Positions 1-29,070 of a stretch of 64,000 nucleotides of DNA are shown here, piece by piece. Under the pieces are notes generated by a model that saw only the letters and a program-made list of their open reading frames with translations, had not been told where the DNA came from and searched no databases. Source of the DNA: Eleginops maclovinus (taxonomy: Eukaryota > Chordata > Actinopteri > Perciformes > Eleginopidae); assembly GCF_036324505.1 (NCBI RefSeq), contig NC_086360.1, positions 5,960,546-6,024,545 of the forward strand, written 5' to 3'. Numbering within the stretch: the stretch's first letter is position 1; each line of letters begins with the position of its first letter. The position numbers and the translations under genes are program-made.

Positions 1-411
1 CTTAAGTATATCCATTAAATGCTAGTTTTATACTTCTACCTCACTACATTTAAAAAGGGAAATAATGGAATTGTACTCCACTGCATTTATTTAACCGCTT
101 TAGCTACTTTTAACAAAATGCATCTCTAATTAAACTAGTAGACTTACTCTTAAGTCACAAGGATTACAATTATTTAAATATTTTACAAAAAGTCAATCAC
201 AACTTTGTAGTAAAATGCAACAATACTATTTAGAAAGGTCACATAATTATACATAAGGCCATTTTTCATACTTTAAGTACATTTTGCTGATAATACTGTT
301 GTAATTTTACTTAACATTTTATATGCAAGACTTTTACTTGTAGTGGAGTGTTCTCACAATAATTCATTGGTACTTTTACTCAAGTAAAGCTGAATACTTC
401 TTCCACCACCT
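1..411 (-). repeat. Fish hAT-type MITE, AAGTAC-rich (partial)
   Basis: Sequence of the kind TACTTTTACTCAAGTAAA ending GAATACTTCTTCCACCACCT, the terminal part of a very common teleost non-autonomous element whose other orientation begins GAGGTGGAAGAAGTACT (seen at 20808). Cut by the window edge. Confidence 0.5.
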
Positions 412-1348
412 GCCTAAAAAAACTCCCCCCATCTCATAACAAAGCATTACAATACTTGAGGTTCCAAAAGTACTTACAGAATAATATCTGTATGAATACT
501 TCCGATCAATGAGCAATTTAAATACAAAATAATTACATTAAAACATATTTAGTGTAGAAAGTAAAAGAACATTAGAATATTCGATAAGTCAAGGGATTGT
601 CCAAACTTATTTGAAAAAAATACCGACAGGATAACAAAGCTGTTCAGTAAACTGTTGATGTGGTTTTATTTCAGACATTTGTCATAATCTGAATATTATT
701 ACATAATTTTCAGATTTCTGTTTCAAAATGAACGCAGAATAATTTGGTTGTGCGCCTCAGCAGTTTTGCGGTTAAATTCCCTCAATATTTATGATTTTGG
801 GATTCATTTATTCTCAATGCTGAGGCGACAGCAAACATGTTTTCCACATGGTGGATTCATAAAAAACATAAATAGCAGAAAAAAAACATTCAAAACTGTT
901 TTGAGTTGAACAGCCACTATTATAATAAAAACAAGCTGTAGTGGCTACAGTTTGAGTTAAACTGATATAAACATCTTCAAATTCAACACGCAAATGATTT
1001 AGTATATTCTAAAGCTGTAAGGAGCAGGAAAACAATGTTTAAACACATTGGTGTTAAAGTGCTTCCTTTTGGCAGATAGCGTTTCAATTCTGTTGAATTA
1101 GCGTAGTTATGCCTCCGCTATGCCACCGTCGACCAACTGACACAAAGTTCATAAATCCACAGAAACCATGCTACTCTCACTAACAACAATCTCCCTCCAG
1201 CAGCAACTTCGCTTTTCCTCCCAAGAACTCACTAAGCCGGCTTTAAGTTCCAAACCTCAAAGCACATTTCCCTCTCTCTGCTTAATTCAATCCTAAATGC
1301 CATCATGCAGAAACATCCAACATGGGGACTCCTCCTCCTCCTCCTCCT
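412..1348. other. GLE1: GLE1 3' UTR/flank, AT-rich
   Basis: No ORF of note and no recognised repeat. It should include the GLE1 3' UTR on the minus strand. Confidence 0.4.
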
Positions 1349-17410
<16,062 letters not shown>

Positions 17411-17570
17411 TACGACAGTATGACATACACTACAATTTGATGCTAGCGTCAGTTGGGCTAACTTTTGAATCACCGGATGAGGTTACATATATCACCGCCC
17501 GACGAGAAACAGGCTGCATGCTGACACGATCTTTGTTCCCGGCTAGGCCATACCCTCATTTTATTTTTAA
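17411..17570 (-). promoter_or_regulatory. GLE1: GLE1 5' UTR and core promoter region (inferred)
   Basis: Sequence directly upstream of the start codon with a GC-box-like CCGCCC near 17495 and no obvious TATA box, as for many housekeeping genes. The transcription start is not determinable from sequence. Confidence 0.35.
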
Positions 17571-19475
17571 AAGAATAACATTTGACAAATAAATGCTTCT
17601 GAATCACTTTACACATTAATGTTTTCATGTGGGTTACAGTGGCGGTTCTAGTCCCAGTAGACCCGGTCCTAGCAGCAAGGGGCCCATATGCTTGGGCCAG
17701 TTATAGCTATTTATAAAATGTCAAGATTTCTACATTCAGTGTTCAGTATAAAGTCATATCGGGCAAAACTAAATAAATACCATAACATAATTTGTGTCAA
17801 TGACTCAATTACATCATTAAATAAATTGCTAATGTTGGCACAAAATACAGTGTTTATGAGCCACTGTTTATGAGACATAATCCAATAATAAAAAAATAAT
17901 AATTTTTTTTATTAAATGTTGAATAGTATCTGTAACTAATGTCTATCCTGATATTTTCATCCTTGAAGTACAACATTACAACTTTATTTTTTGGGGAAAT
18001 ATGTGCTGAAACAGGTTTAATAATGTAATAAAGTAGTGTTTATGTTGATTATTACAGGCAAATGTATTTCTAAATCACCTCAGAAATATCCTAACATTTC
18101 TCATATCACATTAATATTTATTTTGTTCAATACTTGTGTTTTGCTTATCGATTTCTCAGCCAAGTCTATCTGGAATTGATTAATTGCATGTTCAGAATTT
18201 GTTTCTAATACATGTGCAGGGATTCATGCAGGGACAAAAGCACAAATAGGACATTTTATCTTGCATCATCAATCAGTGACAGAACTGACAATCTACAGTC
18301 TGAATATGTGATGGGATTTGTGGACTGTGACATGCAACTTCATGTTGTGTGTTACATCCCCCTCTCTACTCATCCTCCACAGACCAGTTCCTAATACACA
18401 AGGGGACACTGCTGGACTCCTGAGGTGCAGGCCGTTCTCTGGGAGGGCTGGTTTGGAAAGGTGATGATGTGGGCAGACATTGTAATCGACACAAAGAAGG
18501 CCGTGAAGATAACCAAAGATGACCTCCCTTTTCTTTGAGCGAGCACTGGGAGAAGTACAGTGCAAAAATAAAAATAGAATATGCTTGTTTTGACATTTTC
18601 CAATGAGATCCCGACAACCTTGTATTGAAGGTGACAGCTAATGGTAATAATAAAACATGTTATGTCTTCCACAGTTTAAAATTCTAAAAAAAGCTGCAGA
18701 CTCTTGATGCAGACAAATGTATTCTGGTCAAGTGGTATGGCTCATTCTTCCATGGAAACCTCATTAGTTTGGAGTTTGAGCTCCTGAACCTCAGTCTGTA
18801 TGAATATATGCTGCAGCAAAAACACAATGCTCTACCCCTAGCAGATATCTGACCAGTTTTATATAAAGTATTTGGAATTATCTTTAAAAGACTTAACATG
18901 TATTAGGGAAAGTTAAACATTGCTGTGATCCTAAAGAATCACAATCTGTGTGTATCTTAAACAGCCCTAATCCATCTGAATGCCCTGGAAATCATGCAGT
19001 CTGTGGTATAGCTAGGTACGGGAACTGGAGAGAACAAAACACGTGGCATGGAAACTTTGTTGCAAACGTAAGAAGTCTGTTTCTCTACCGGAAAAGAAAC
19101 AAAGGTGAGCTTAACAAGAAGTTCTCCTCTACTCTCAGGGGTGTTGCTCAGGGCACCAGAGGTTATGGAGGGCATGGACTCCAGCGAGCAACATATTTGT
19201 TGCCTCTCGGTGCTGTGGCTGCACTGATAGCTGCAGGCTTTGCTCTTTTCCCCGTACAACACGAGTATGATGGGCTTGGTCTGTCTGTCTTTTTTTTCCA
19301 GTATTTACTTTGTGTTAATTCCTCTTACTACTGTAGGCTACCTACAATTCCACTTGTGAAGGTAGGAAATGTAAAGGGAATGAGTGTTATGCCATTTATT
19401 CACTAAAAAATGCCAAGATCTTTAATAGTTAAAGAAAATTACATTTTTATTACGGGTTTCTTGGGTATGAAGTGT
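17571..19475. other. Intergenic sequence between GLE1 and the tRNA
   Basis: No supported gene. A hAT-like end CAGTGGCGGTTCTAGTCC lies at about 17638, with no partner found. An open stretch near 19.1-19.3 kb is discussed separately. Confidence 0.3.
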
Positions 19476-19547
19476 GGCTCGTTGGTCTAGGGGTATGATT
19501 CTCGCTTTGGGTGCGAGAGGTCCCGGGTTCAAATCCCGGACGAGCCC
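19476..19547 (+). tRNA. tRNA-Pro (anticodon TGG)
   Basis: A full 72-nt cloverleaf: acceptor stem GGCTCGT pairing with ACGAGCC, D arm with GGTCTAGGGG, anticodon stem CTCGC/GCGAG with loop TTTGGGT (anticodon TGG at loop positions 34-36), and T arm CCGGG-TTCAAAT-CCCGG containing a perfect B box. CCA is not encoded, as expected for a eukaryotic nuclear tRNA. It is a single copy lying alone between the divergent GLE1 and SLC39A14 genes. Intact stems argue for a functional gene rather than a SINE head. Confidence 0.97.
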
Positions 19548-19909
19548 ACTGTTTGGCAAAAAGTACTACATTTATACATAGCATGGTTTTTGCACAAGAT
19601 GTTCATTTCTACAACTTGTATAATACTTCCAAACATTAATATGGTAAGACCATGGTTAAGACTTGTATACAGTGGCACGTGTCAATCTAGTATATTAGGC
19701 TTTGTACATTTCTCATTAAAAAATATCTCTTACTTTGTTTAGCAAACAAGAAAACATTTAGTTAAGACTAATCGTAAAAGTATAAAAAATAAACGGTGTA
19801 CAACATTTGTTATTGTATATCGATATATTGATATATAATATATATAATGTATTTTAATATTTGTATTATGTGACTTATTTATAACGTCTAGTCTTGCAGT
19901 ACTCGATAT

Positions 19910-20176
19910 TGGCCGCTTGAGGGAGACACAGCCATCTTGAAAACCTGGAGGACCAAGTGTCGACGTCACCACCGAGCATGACCCCCATATCCTCCAGCTG
20001 GGATATAATTGAATGGAGGAAAAGCTGTCCTTCTGTGAATAACTGAACGTACCAAGAGACATTTTATTTACCTGTGTGTGTTTGGGTGGCACCTCTGGTC
20101 TTGTCAGAGTCAAGAGGGGACGCTAACTGTTCAGAGGAGTTGAAGCCTATTTTCTACCCCTCGGCAGCATCACGGG
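19910..20176 (+). promoter_or_regulatory. SLC39A14: Candidate SLC39A14 distal promoter and non-coding exon 1a
   Basis: A unique, non-repetitive stretch with an ACGTCA element (CRE/ATF-like half site, about 19963) followed by sequence ending in a strong donor ACGGG|GTAAGC at 20177. There is no long ORF, as expected for a 5' UTR exon that would splice to the coding exon at 29665. Exon limits at the 5' side are unknown; the assignment to SLC39A14 is inferred from strand, position and donor. Confidence 0.4.
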
Positions 20177-20807
20177 GTAAGCTAATTGTCACATCTAATA
20201 GGAAGAAGCCGGCTAATGTTACCTGACTCTACTTTAGCTAGCTAACTGTAACCGGCTCATTATTGACCGTGGACACGTATTTCACACATTAGAGGTTTAT
20301 CGCACCTGGTTAGCTTAGCAATAGTGCAGCGTGGTTGAGTCAAGATTTGCCATGGAAGCTAACCTAAGGTAGCTTTAGAGTAAAATGAGTTGGCTCATTT
20401 ACTTAACCGTCTAATCCATCAGTCGGTGTTTTACTTTTGTGAGCATAACAATCCAACATAGGGTGAGGGGAAACTGGTTGGTATCAAGGCGATATGTAGG
20501 TAAAGCTTTCAATGGGTAATCCTCCATGGAAAGCATAGTATAGCTTAGGTTAGATTTTGTTTTATGCACCCCTTAAAATCATTCCTGTTTTTGATGGGGA
20601 AGGAGCAATCAGATCATTTACTTAACAATAAGTACTAATGCCACTCTGTCAACATACTACTACAAGGACAAGTCCTTCGTTCCAACCAGACTTATGTATC
20701 AGCAAATTGCAGTCTACATGAAGGATCAAAGCTATTTATTGTACAGTACATGCTCCCTGTCAGTATTTTACTATTATATAGGTTTCTTTGTTATTATCAG
20801 AGGTGGA

Positions 20808-20905
20808 AGAAGTACTCATAACTTGTATTTGAGTTACAAGTTGCAACCAATTGAAATACTTAAGTAAAGTACAGTACTTGAGTAAATGTTACTTAACATC
20901 ACTGG
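20808..20905 (+). repeat. Fish hAT-type MITE, AAGTAC-rich (end fragment)
   Basis: GAGGTGGAAGAAGTACTCAT then AAATACTTAAGTAAAGTACA; the other end of the same family as at 1-411. Confidence 0.65.
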
Positions 20906-21389
20906 TTATAATAAATGCTGCATTAATGTACATTATGTTTTATTTTACTGGAGCAAATGTTAAAGGTTGTGCCTTTTTTACATGTATTTTTAATCAAAAG
21001 CATCATATGTATCATATTCTATAAGATCGTAATATCTTTGTAAGTTGTTTATTTAGCCTAAGAAGTGGAGTATTGTTTCAGAAGATAAGGGAATGAGTAC
21101 ACGTGCGTAGTGACATTCCAACCTGGTCTTTTTCTGTAACAGTCGGCTAGTTAGGAAGGAAAAAATAAACCGAATTCATCTGACAGCCTTCCTGTGATCT
21201 CTGTAGTGGTGAGAAAAGAAATCCTGAGGAAAGCTAGCCATCATGGTTCATATGACCACGATCAACCTAGAAAAGTCATTATTTTCTTCCAAGTTAGGGA
21301 AAATAATTTGGGTAATTTCAAAGTAAACAATGTTAGAGGGAGTGCAACACTTTCTTTGAGCATGCAATTATAACGATTCAAGATTTAAA

Positions 21390-21760
21390 GGGGCCCTATT
21401 GTGATCATTTTCAGGTTCATATTTGTATTTTTGGCCTCTACTGTGACTTGTTTACATGCTTTAATGTTCATAAAGCTCATACTGCCTTTGCTGCCGCACC
21501 TCTTTTCACCCTCCGTCTGAAACCAGAGCCCTGTCTGCTCTGATTGGTTAACTGGCCAGCTCTGTTGTCGTTGGCTCAGAGATGTGCCGACCCTTAGCCT
21601 AACATGTGCCATGAGTTGGAGGGCTAGCCAATAGAAGCGCGTGTGTGACATAGGGATGTAGAAGTAAACAAAGGAGTCAAATTGAGGTGTTTCAGGCAGG
21701 AGGGGAGTGTGGAAAGGGAGGAAAGGGGAAAACCCCCAAAAGCATAATAGTGCCTCTTTT
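21390..21760 (-). repeat. GGCCCTATTATGC MITE family, copy 4 (near full length)
   Basis: Reverse copy starting GGGGCCCTATTGTGATCATT TTCAGG and ending AAAAGCATAATAGTGCCTCT. Carries CTGAAACCAGAGCCCTGTCT and CTCTGATTGGTTAACTGG in the middle. Confidence 0.8.
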
Positions 21761-22404
21761 TAAGAAGGATCTCTTAAGTCTTAGGCTCCTCCAACAATCC
21801 AAAGATGTACTTGTATACTTAATTTCTAGAGCTTTCTTTAAGGAATTGGTTTAAAAGCACAGCGAAATGATACGCTTGCTGCTTTGCTAGCAGCTTGAGC
21901 AATACTGTAATTGGAATCGAAATGTATGGCGTTCAGTGTTCGTTGAGTGTTAGTTATCAGTTATTAATTTTTAAGAAAACGGCACCTGTTGGACAAATTT
22001 ACTAGTCAAAAGGAACAAAAAATCCTTCAAATGAATTTCAGAGCTGTAAAACAAATTAAATCTGGCACTTCAAACTGTTCTCAGGTGCAGGAAGTAGGTT
22101 ACATGTGCCCTGCGGCTTTCTACTTCCTGGCCTCTGACCTCTAAGCTGGCCTCTGGGTAAAAGTGAGGGGTTGAGCCAGACCAATCATGTTGGAACCCTT
22201 TAATTTGTGGTGAATGGTGCCTTGTTGTACACTCAGGATGAGTAGACAATACGTTTAGTGAACCCCGAAATCATGCCCTTAGCCATCCTGCTCTCATCTA
22301 ATGACAGTCTTGGTTTATGATATCTGCCTGAGGACAATAATTATGGGCCTTGGGTGAAGGTGGATGAGTCGATGCTCAGCTTAACCGGCCCCCCGCTGTA
22401 GCGG

Positions 22405-22546
22405 TATATAAAGTGAACCCTGAGGAGACAGTGGAGTGTGCAGATGTGATAGGACCAACCACACTCTCTCTAAGGAACATATTGCTTTGAATTGTGAGGG
22501 AACAAGCGAGGGGCTGCTGCTGTTTATCTGTCCTTATTCATAAAAG
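22405..22546 (+). promoter_or_regulatory. SLC39A14: Candidate TATA-box promoter and non-coding exon 1b of SLC39A14
   Basis: TATATAAAG at 22405-22413, then about 110 bp without an ORF that ends in the strong donor AAAAG|GTAAGC at 22547. The spacing TATA - start - donor is that of a short first exon. An upstream 300-bp stretch is non-repetitive. It could be an alternative first exon of SLC39A14 (mammalian orthologues do use several 5' exons) or of an unrecognised transcript. Confidence 0.45.
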
Positions 22547-25499
22547 GTAAGCAATGCGTTATCCGGGTTCAAGGGTGTTTTTTATTTGCTAGATACAAAA
22601 GCCCAATGTGCTATTTAACATGCCTTGCTTTATGCTACTGACACCAGAAGAGCTGAGCAGAGCACTAAGGGGAGTAACCACTGCTGGGGTCTGATTCTGA
22701 GTCTGCTATGACACACGTGGCTTTTAAGGTTTAATAACTGTCATATTTGTTAAGGGTGTGTGTAGGTGCTGGAGTACTATTGAATTTAATGGTGTGATCA
22801 CCACACCTATTGGATAAACAATTATGATGTAGAGCTAAAAAGATGCCCTTTGATTTGATAGTGAGCTGATTATCTTTGTTAGTTTTTTTGATAAAACATG
22901 ACCTGACAGATTTTATGATAGTTTGGAGAACAAACAATGAATATATAAAGAAAGATTCCAGTTGATTAAGTGGTAAAGATGTTCATTTTGTAGGTGGTAG
23001 CCTCTTCAACCTCCAATGTTGTCCCCAAAGATAAACTGGTTTAGATCCCTAAGATTGTGTATTGCCTTTATTCCTCTTGCACCAGTCTTTTTTGATTTAT
23101 TTATTGCATTGAAAGCAGATTATTTAGTTACCAGAAGACAAAGCAATGTCAGAAATATTTTGGGCTATATTAATTTAAATGTAGTCACAGTCCACTTGTA
23201 GCTTCACTTTATATGGCGATGACAATACTAAAGGTGTTTTGTACAAAGTTTCACTGTTTGCTTCATTCATGCACGTGTATGTGCCACTGAATTGTTTTAA
23301 AGACAATTAATTCCATTACAGGGGAATTAAATCAAGATTCTGACCAAAGGTAAGCTGAATCTAGATGTGATGTACGGAAAAACACTGCACACCCTTCACC
23401 TGCTACCAAAGTAGCACACAGCAGGTTGATGAATTTGAAGGGAAAAGACTGAAACAACTTATACATTTGTGTTGCTGCAACATAACTTAGGATGCTTTTC
23501 TTGGAAATAGTGTCAGAAAAGTGTGCCAGGTTTACATCAGCCCTTTCATCAGTCATAGATTGCTTTTCCTTGAGGGAAACTGAGCCGATAAGCAGCTCTT
23601 GATAAAACTGAGATGCATAAGAGCCTGCTGCTAAGTTATTCTCATTTATTGAGGCGTTTATCTTGGTTAGTGGCGATTTGTTCGCTTTTAAATCCTGGCA
23701 AGTGCAGGAAGTAGTCCCTCGTGCACCTTATGGCGTTCACAGGCTGGTAGGTGGATAAGTGTTTGAATTGGCAGCGTCTATTTTTTTTGCTCAGGCAGGT
23801 GGTGGTGACGGCAAGGGAAAATTCTCACTCAACTAGGTTGACACGCAGTCAAAAGCCCTGTATGTAAGATGTGGCGCTAATGCTAACACCGTTGTTGGCC
23901 TAATGAAGCCTAGTAACCACACTTGCTCACTCAGATTCTGTGCTCAGACTTCCTGGTGAGGAAAAGTACATTGTGTTTGTTTACCACCTTTTCCATGTAT
24001 ACATCCTAGCTCATGGCTTGACTAGCAGTCACCGTTTGTTTATGGTTTCTTATCTGAAGGCAACGTCATAAGAGGGAAATGTAAAATTCAAAGCAAGGCA
24101 AGCAGGTGACTTTGAGGACAGTGAGCAGAGAAGAACCAACTGCATGCCTCTGGGACTCAAATCCAGCAGACTGTGACCAAACATGTTCCTGTCCCTCCGT
24201 TCCCTCTGTAGAATGGTGCAGGAATGAGTCCTAAAACCCGGAATTGAGTCTGGATTTTATCACTTTAGGGCTCCCTTGTCTAAAAGTCCTGAAATAAGGT
24301 CTGTGGTTAACACACGCTTATGAGATGTTCATGTTTTGTCCTACAATAAATAAAAACCCACTAGTGAATATGTGAAGCTTTTATGTGTTGTAAAAAACAG
24401 GGATAGCTAGCAAGTGGCTAATATAGACTCACGCAGAACACAAGTCCGCCTTTTGCTTAGCGGTGTTGATGTGAAGCTATGTGACCGTGATGTAGTTTGT
24501 TTATAGCATAATGTTAGCTATTTACTCTTGGTGATTTACGCTTCAACTCTAACAAAAGGGATGCTCATATGTGGAGATTATCCTGCTGAACAAAACCTGA
24601 AGCCTCATAAAGGTGTTCCAAATATCTTATTTTCTGAAATATTCCAAAATCCATGGATAAATCCCATTGATTTTTCCTCGAGGGAGCCTTTTGGGTTCGA
24701 CTACAAAAATATGTCATCATAACAACACTATTCTTTGCTGCCGGCTCTCTTGTAAAACTCATATTTATCTCCATGGCAGTGACCTTCATTGTCGTGGTGA
24801 AGGACTAACTTCCCTTCTGCAGACTGCCTGCCGTCTCTCTTCGCCACCCTTTTATCTCCACTGCTAAATGCATGTGTGTCTGAGATTGCGGTGACATCAG
24901 TCTGACCTGACATGCTGACATTTAAAAGCCGTTTCTGTATTGTTTAAATTGGACCGCAGCCACACCGAGACCAAGGCAAAGGTCTGCCAGTGAAGAAGGA
25001 TTCTGCTCCTTCAGTGTTTACTGTTAGCTTTGCAGTTTGGACCTGTATACTCTCCACAGCAAAATAAGGACTAGAGACTCTGGAGGGTGGATGTTATCCT
25101 TTGCAGACCATTAACATGCACAAAAAAAGATATAACACACTAAAAGAAACAGAAAACCCTATAATAGGGTTTAACAACTCTCCTTGTCACTGGTTATCTT
25201 GCTATTTGCTGAATAAGCAGATTCTATATCTGAAAGTGATATCGATATGACTTTCAAAACTCAAACCCCTGACTCAACATTTTTTTTATAGTCAGGGGTT
25301 TTTAAAAGAAAAAAGCAGAAAGTACTTGAGAAGTTTTAGAACTGAAAACTTAATAGAAACCTTCAGTCAGAATCATTTGAATAAACCTTAAATACTGATA
25401 AGCTTATTTTGACAGACGATGAGCTGTACGACATACCTAAAGAAGAACAAATGCTTTTAAAAAGAAACAGTAGCTTTTATAGTAACTACAATTATTATC
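22547..25499. other. SLC39A14 first intron, unique AT-rich sequence
   Basis: No supported gene or complete repeat seen here. AAGTGCAGGAAGTAG-like strings occur at 22084 and 23699. Confidence 0.3.
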
Positions 25500-25680
25500 A
25501 GGCAGCAGCTCAGTCAGTAGGGGCTTGGACTGGGAATTGCAAAGTTGCCGGTGCAAGACCCTGAACCGAACTAAAACAATATGCAGTGTTGACTGTAACT
25601 TTCAGAAGTCCCAATTCAACTCCTGTCCTTGCCCTTAAGCAAGGCTTAGGATGGGTTAAATGCTGCTGACAATAAAGAGG
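25500..25680 (+). repeat. Degenerate tRNA-derived SINE
   Basis: GGCAGCAGCTCAGTCAGTAG GGGCTTGG resembles an A box region, GCCGGTGCAAGACC a decayed B box, and the 3' part TTGCCCTTAAGCAAGGC is typical of fish V-SINE/HE-like elements. A reverse copy lies at 29460-29583. Confidence 0.55.
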
Positions 25681-26670
25681 GTTTCATCTATTGATCACCA
25701 TCACTAATGTTTTATCGAGAACATGAAGTTAGCTTAACAAAGTAACACATACAGTAATTGGTCTATTTTCTCAGTAGATCATTTGCAAACCATATCAATG
25801 ACAGTTTAGCAGCAGATTACTGACTTAACTTGATGTGTTCCCACTTGTATTTTAGTTTGCATATTGTTTCCCACATTTCACATAAACCCTGATATTTCCC
25901 AATCGATCAAATTGTTTATCACTTTGGTTGTTTTAACTGCTTTTATTTCAATGTCATGTGTGTGTAATGTAATGATACAGGCTAACATACCCTTTATGAC
26001 CTGTGTATGTAGAAGCAATCCTTTATGAAATTGCAACAAAGCAGTTCATAAATGTAATCAAAAGGTCAATGTTTATCCAGGGCATGGCTGTCATTGTGTT
26101 TTACCCATGTGCTGCTGCCTCTGCTAAACATTTCGTCCCTCACCTTGCCTCTCCTCTCTCTCTTAGTAAAAAATAAATGTGGATTAGTGCCATATCACTT
26201 ATCCTCTGGCTGATTTCCTGGAGCCAGAGGCATGTTGGAGGGCAACAAGTAGGGCTCATGGTTAGACAACTCCTGTGTATAGTGTATGGCAGAGCATTTA
26301 GTCGACTCGTACACATTGGTTAGAAAAAATAAGAAGTACTTTAATAATCCCAAACTGGGAAATTTGAGGTAGGTTGGGTGATGTGACTCTACTAATAACA
26401 CAGGGTTGTGTGTTTAATATTTTATAACCACATAAGTCCCATTGATGTAAATGCCTTGTCCATAATAATGTGCTGAACACCACCAAAGGACCAGGGTTAT
26501 CAGATGTATTTTGACATTGCTTTGCATCACAGAGAAACGGATGCCATATTATGCAACAGGTATAGAAAAACAGGTTTGATACATTTACGTATATTAATTC
26601 AAATCCAATGCATCGGAAATATTAACTAACTCACCCTCACCCGCTCATTTCCATCTGTTATTTCATTAGA

Positions 26671-26985
26671 GAGGCCCTATTATGCTTTTGGGGGTTTTCC
26701 TTTCCTGTAGTGTTTTTAATGTGCATGTCAATGGTCTGCAAAGGCTATAATCCCAAAGTCCACATTGTACATGATAGGCTAAGGGGGAGGACATCTCTAA
26801 GCGGTTGACCAATCACAACAGAGCAGGCCAGTTAACGAATTAGAGCAGACTGGGCTCTGGTTTCCGACAGAGGGTGAAAAAACTGGCAATATGAGAACAA
26901 TAAAGACCTTTTTGAACATTAAAGCATGGAGACATGTCCCAATAAAGGCACAACATACAAATATGAAACCTGAGAATGAGCACAA
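26671..26985 (+). repeat. GGCCCTATTATGC MITE family, copy 5
   Basis: Forward copy, GAGGCCCTATTATGCTTTTG GGGGTTTTCC to ATATGAAACCTGAGAATGAG. Confidence 0.8.
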
Positions 26986-29070
26986 GGGATTCTGGACTGT
27001 ATTAGAATATGATCTGTTATTGCACAAAGGCTGCAACAATAATTTTCATTTCAGATTGTTATACTCGAAAAAACTAGAGCTATTCTAATAAAGGTCAAAC
27101 ATATGTCTATCATATTTTCCATATTTTGTCATGATGCTATTTCCTTCTTACTCCTGACTTTGACCTATGTATCAATAGCAGCCATAAGAAAGGAGGTTAA
27201 GGTTCAGAGCTCCTCTAACTTTTACAAGGTTTTTTTAAGAGCAAAGTGCAGGGGAAGGACAAAAAAATGAAGCTAAAGATACGTCTGAAGAAGAATAAAT
27301 TCAAGCAAGTAGAAGAGGATACAGTTCATTGGTGGAGGTTGACTTATTGAAAAGGAGAGTCTTCTCTCTGTCTCCTTAGCTCAGAGAGCGAACAAGTTAG
27401 TGAGTAAATGCATATTACATGAAGGAGAAGGCAGACACATTTTAAAGTTATGTTTGCTCAAGGGCATCACAGCAGTATTTAAAAGCTGTCTTATTTTATT
27501 TCAGCTCTGCTTGCTTTACAAACAACTTTTCTGGAGTTCCTAAGCCCTCAGCAACAGACACTTGATTATATTGGCTTGCCATGTGCAGTTGCAGTATATC
27601 CCTGTCAGATTCCTAACTAAACTGCCATTTCTTTATTTAGGATTAACACAGAAAGCTCATTGCCGATTTTAGAAAAGGAATGGTGTGGGTTTGGCTCAGT
27701 GCTGGACTCTGTGGCTTAAGTGGAATTTGAAAAAGTCCACGGTAGAATGAATACAGAACATGTGAGATGGCAGCTGCCATGTCACATTTCTTTCCTGCTC
27801 CCCTATTCCTATTTCTTCCCCCCCACCGGTGAATCGTAACCTCCGTTTTACCCGTCTATCTCTCTCCTCTACAGTCCACTGGTCTTCTGAGGAGCTTGCT
27901 GCTTTCTTCAGGCATTTCTTCCTCCTTTTCCACCCCCTATTCCTCCAGACTCCACCGCTGCTCCCTGGTAACTTGTGGGCTGACGCACCCAGCTATCATT
28001 AGAGGCTCTGTAGGGAGCGTTTCTTCATACAAAAATGAATGGCAGTGTTTATTCAGCCCACTCTTGCGTGTGGACCTGCAGGGTGCACTGTAATGAATCG
28101 GTGCTCTGTGTGTGGAGGCACACTGAAACGTAAATGTTTTCCACGTGTGTGTGTGTGCTGTGAGCATTTGAAATTTGTGTTGGAGATGGCTAAAATGCAT
28201 GCAGTTGAAATGCTTGCATACTTTTTTTCCACCCTCACAAATTTGCTGATTTATGAAAGGATTTTTTTGTAATCCTGCTGTGCGTGAATTGAAACGGGGT
28301 TCCTAACAACCCAATATAATAAAAGCTGAAATCACTTTGAAGTGAAAATATTCAATCAGGTAGTATGAATAATGGAGCATGTTGTGTTTAAAAGTGTTAC
28401 TGTGTTCCTTTACTGGGTTACATTGGTGTTTTGTGAGGTGAATGTGTGCTGTAATTGCATGCAATTGTGTGTAATTGTGTGTAATTGAAGGCTGTGTTTA
28501 TCCCACCAGTCTCCCCCTCCCTCTGTGTGCTTTGTACCTCAGGCAACGGTCCAACAGTGGGTCTTTGACAACTTTAGGGGTTTCATGTGCTATAGGGTCA
28601 CCCCCTTTTCTACTTGAAAATTCACACAATGCATTGTGAAAATAAAAATCAGTCCTTACTAGCAGAGTTTCAATGCTCCCTTTTTCCAGTTCTGAGCACA
28701 CTGTATACAGACCATGGTTCTCACCCACAATTATTTTTCTGGAGTACCAGTAATGGGAAGCAAGTTTTTCTTCAACTTGTCATGACTTATTAGTTGATCA
28801 GCATAAATTAGGCTATAATTTACTTTTTTAACCATGCAATGTTTTTTATAACTGTGTGTAGATGGGTAAAACCACCATTTTGCAACAAAGGTATTAGGAT
28901 CTTTTTTGCAAACAAAGTTGTTTATATTCAATGCTTCGTTATAGGATATTTAGGAGACATAATTCCCCCAAAACGTTTATTAACGCTATTATTATAACTC
29001 TGTTATTGACATTAAATCAGAAATAGTATACACGTGCACAAACAGGACTTATACACATGCAATCATTAAA
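26986..29070. other. SLC39A14 first intron, no gene seen
   Basis: Mixed AT-rich sequence. Open frames around 27.9-28.3 kb lack family resemblance and splice context. Confidence 0.3.

Noticed and set aside
27896..28272. Several overlapping frames with Cys residues (e.g. CSVCGGTLKRKCF)
   Set aside because: No domain layout, no splice context, and frames on both strands are equally open.
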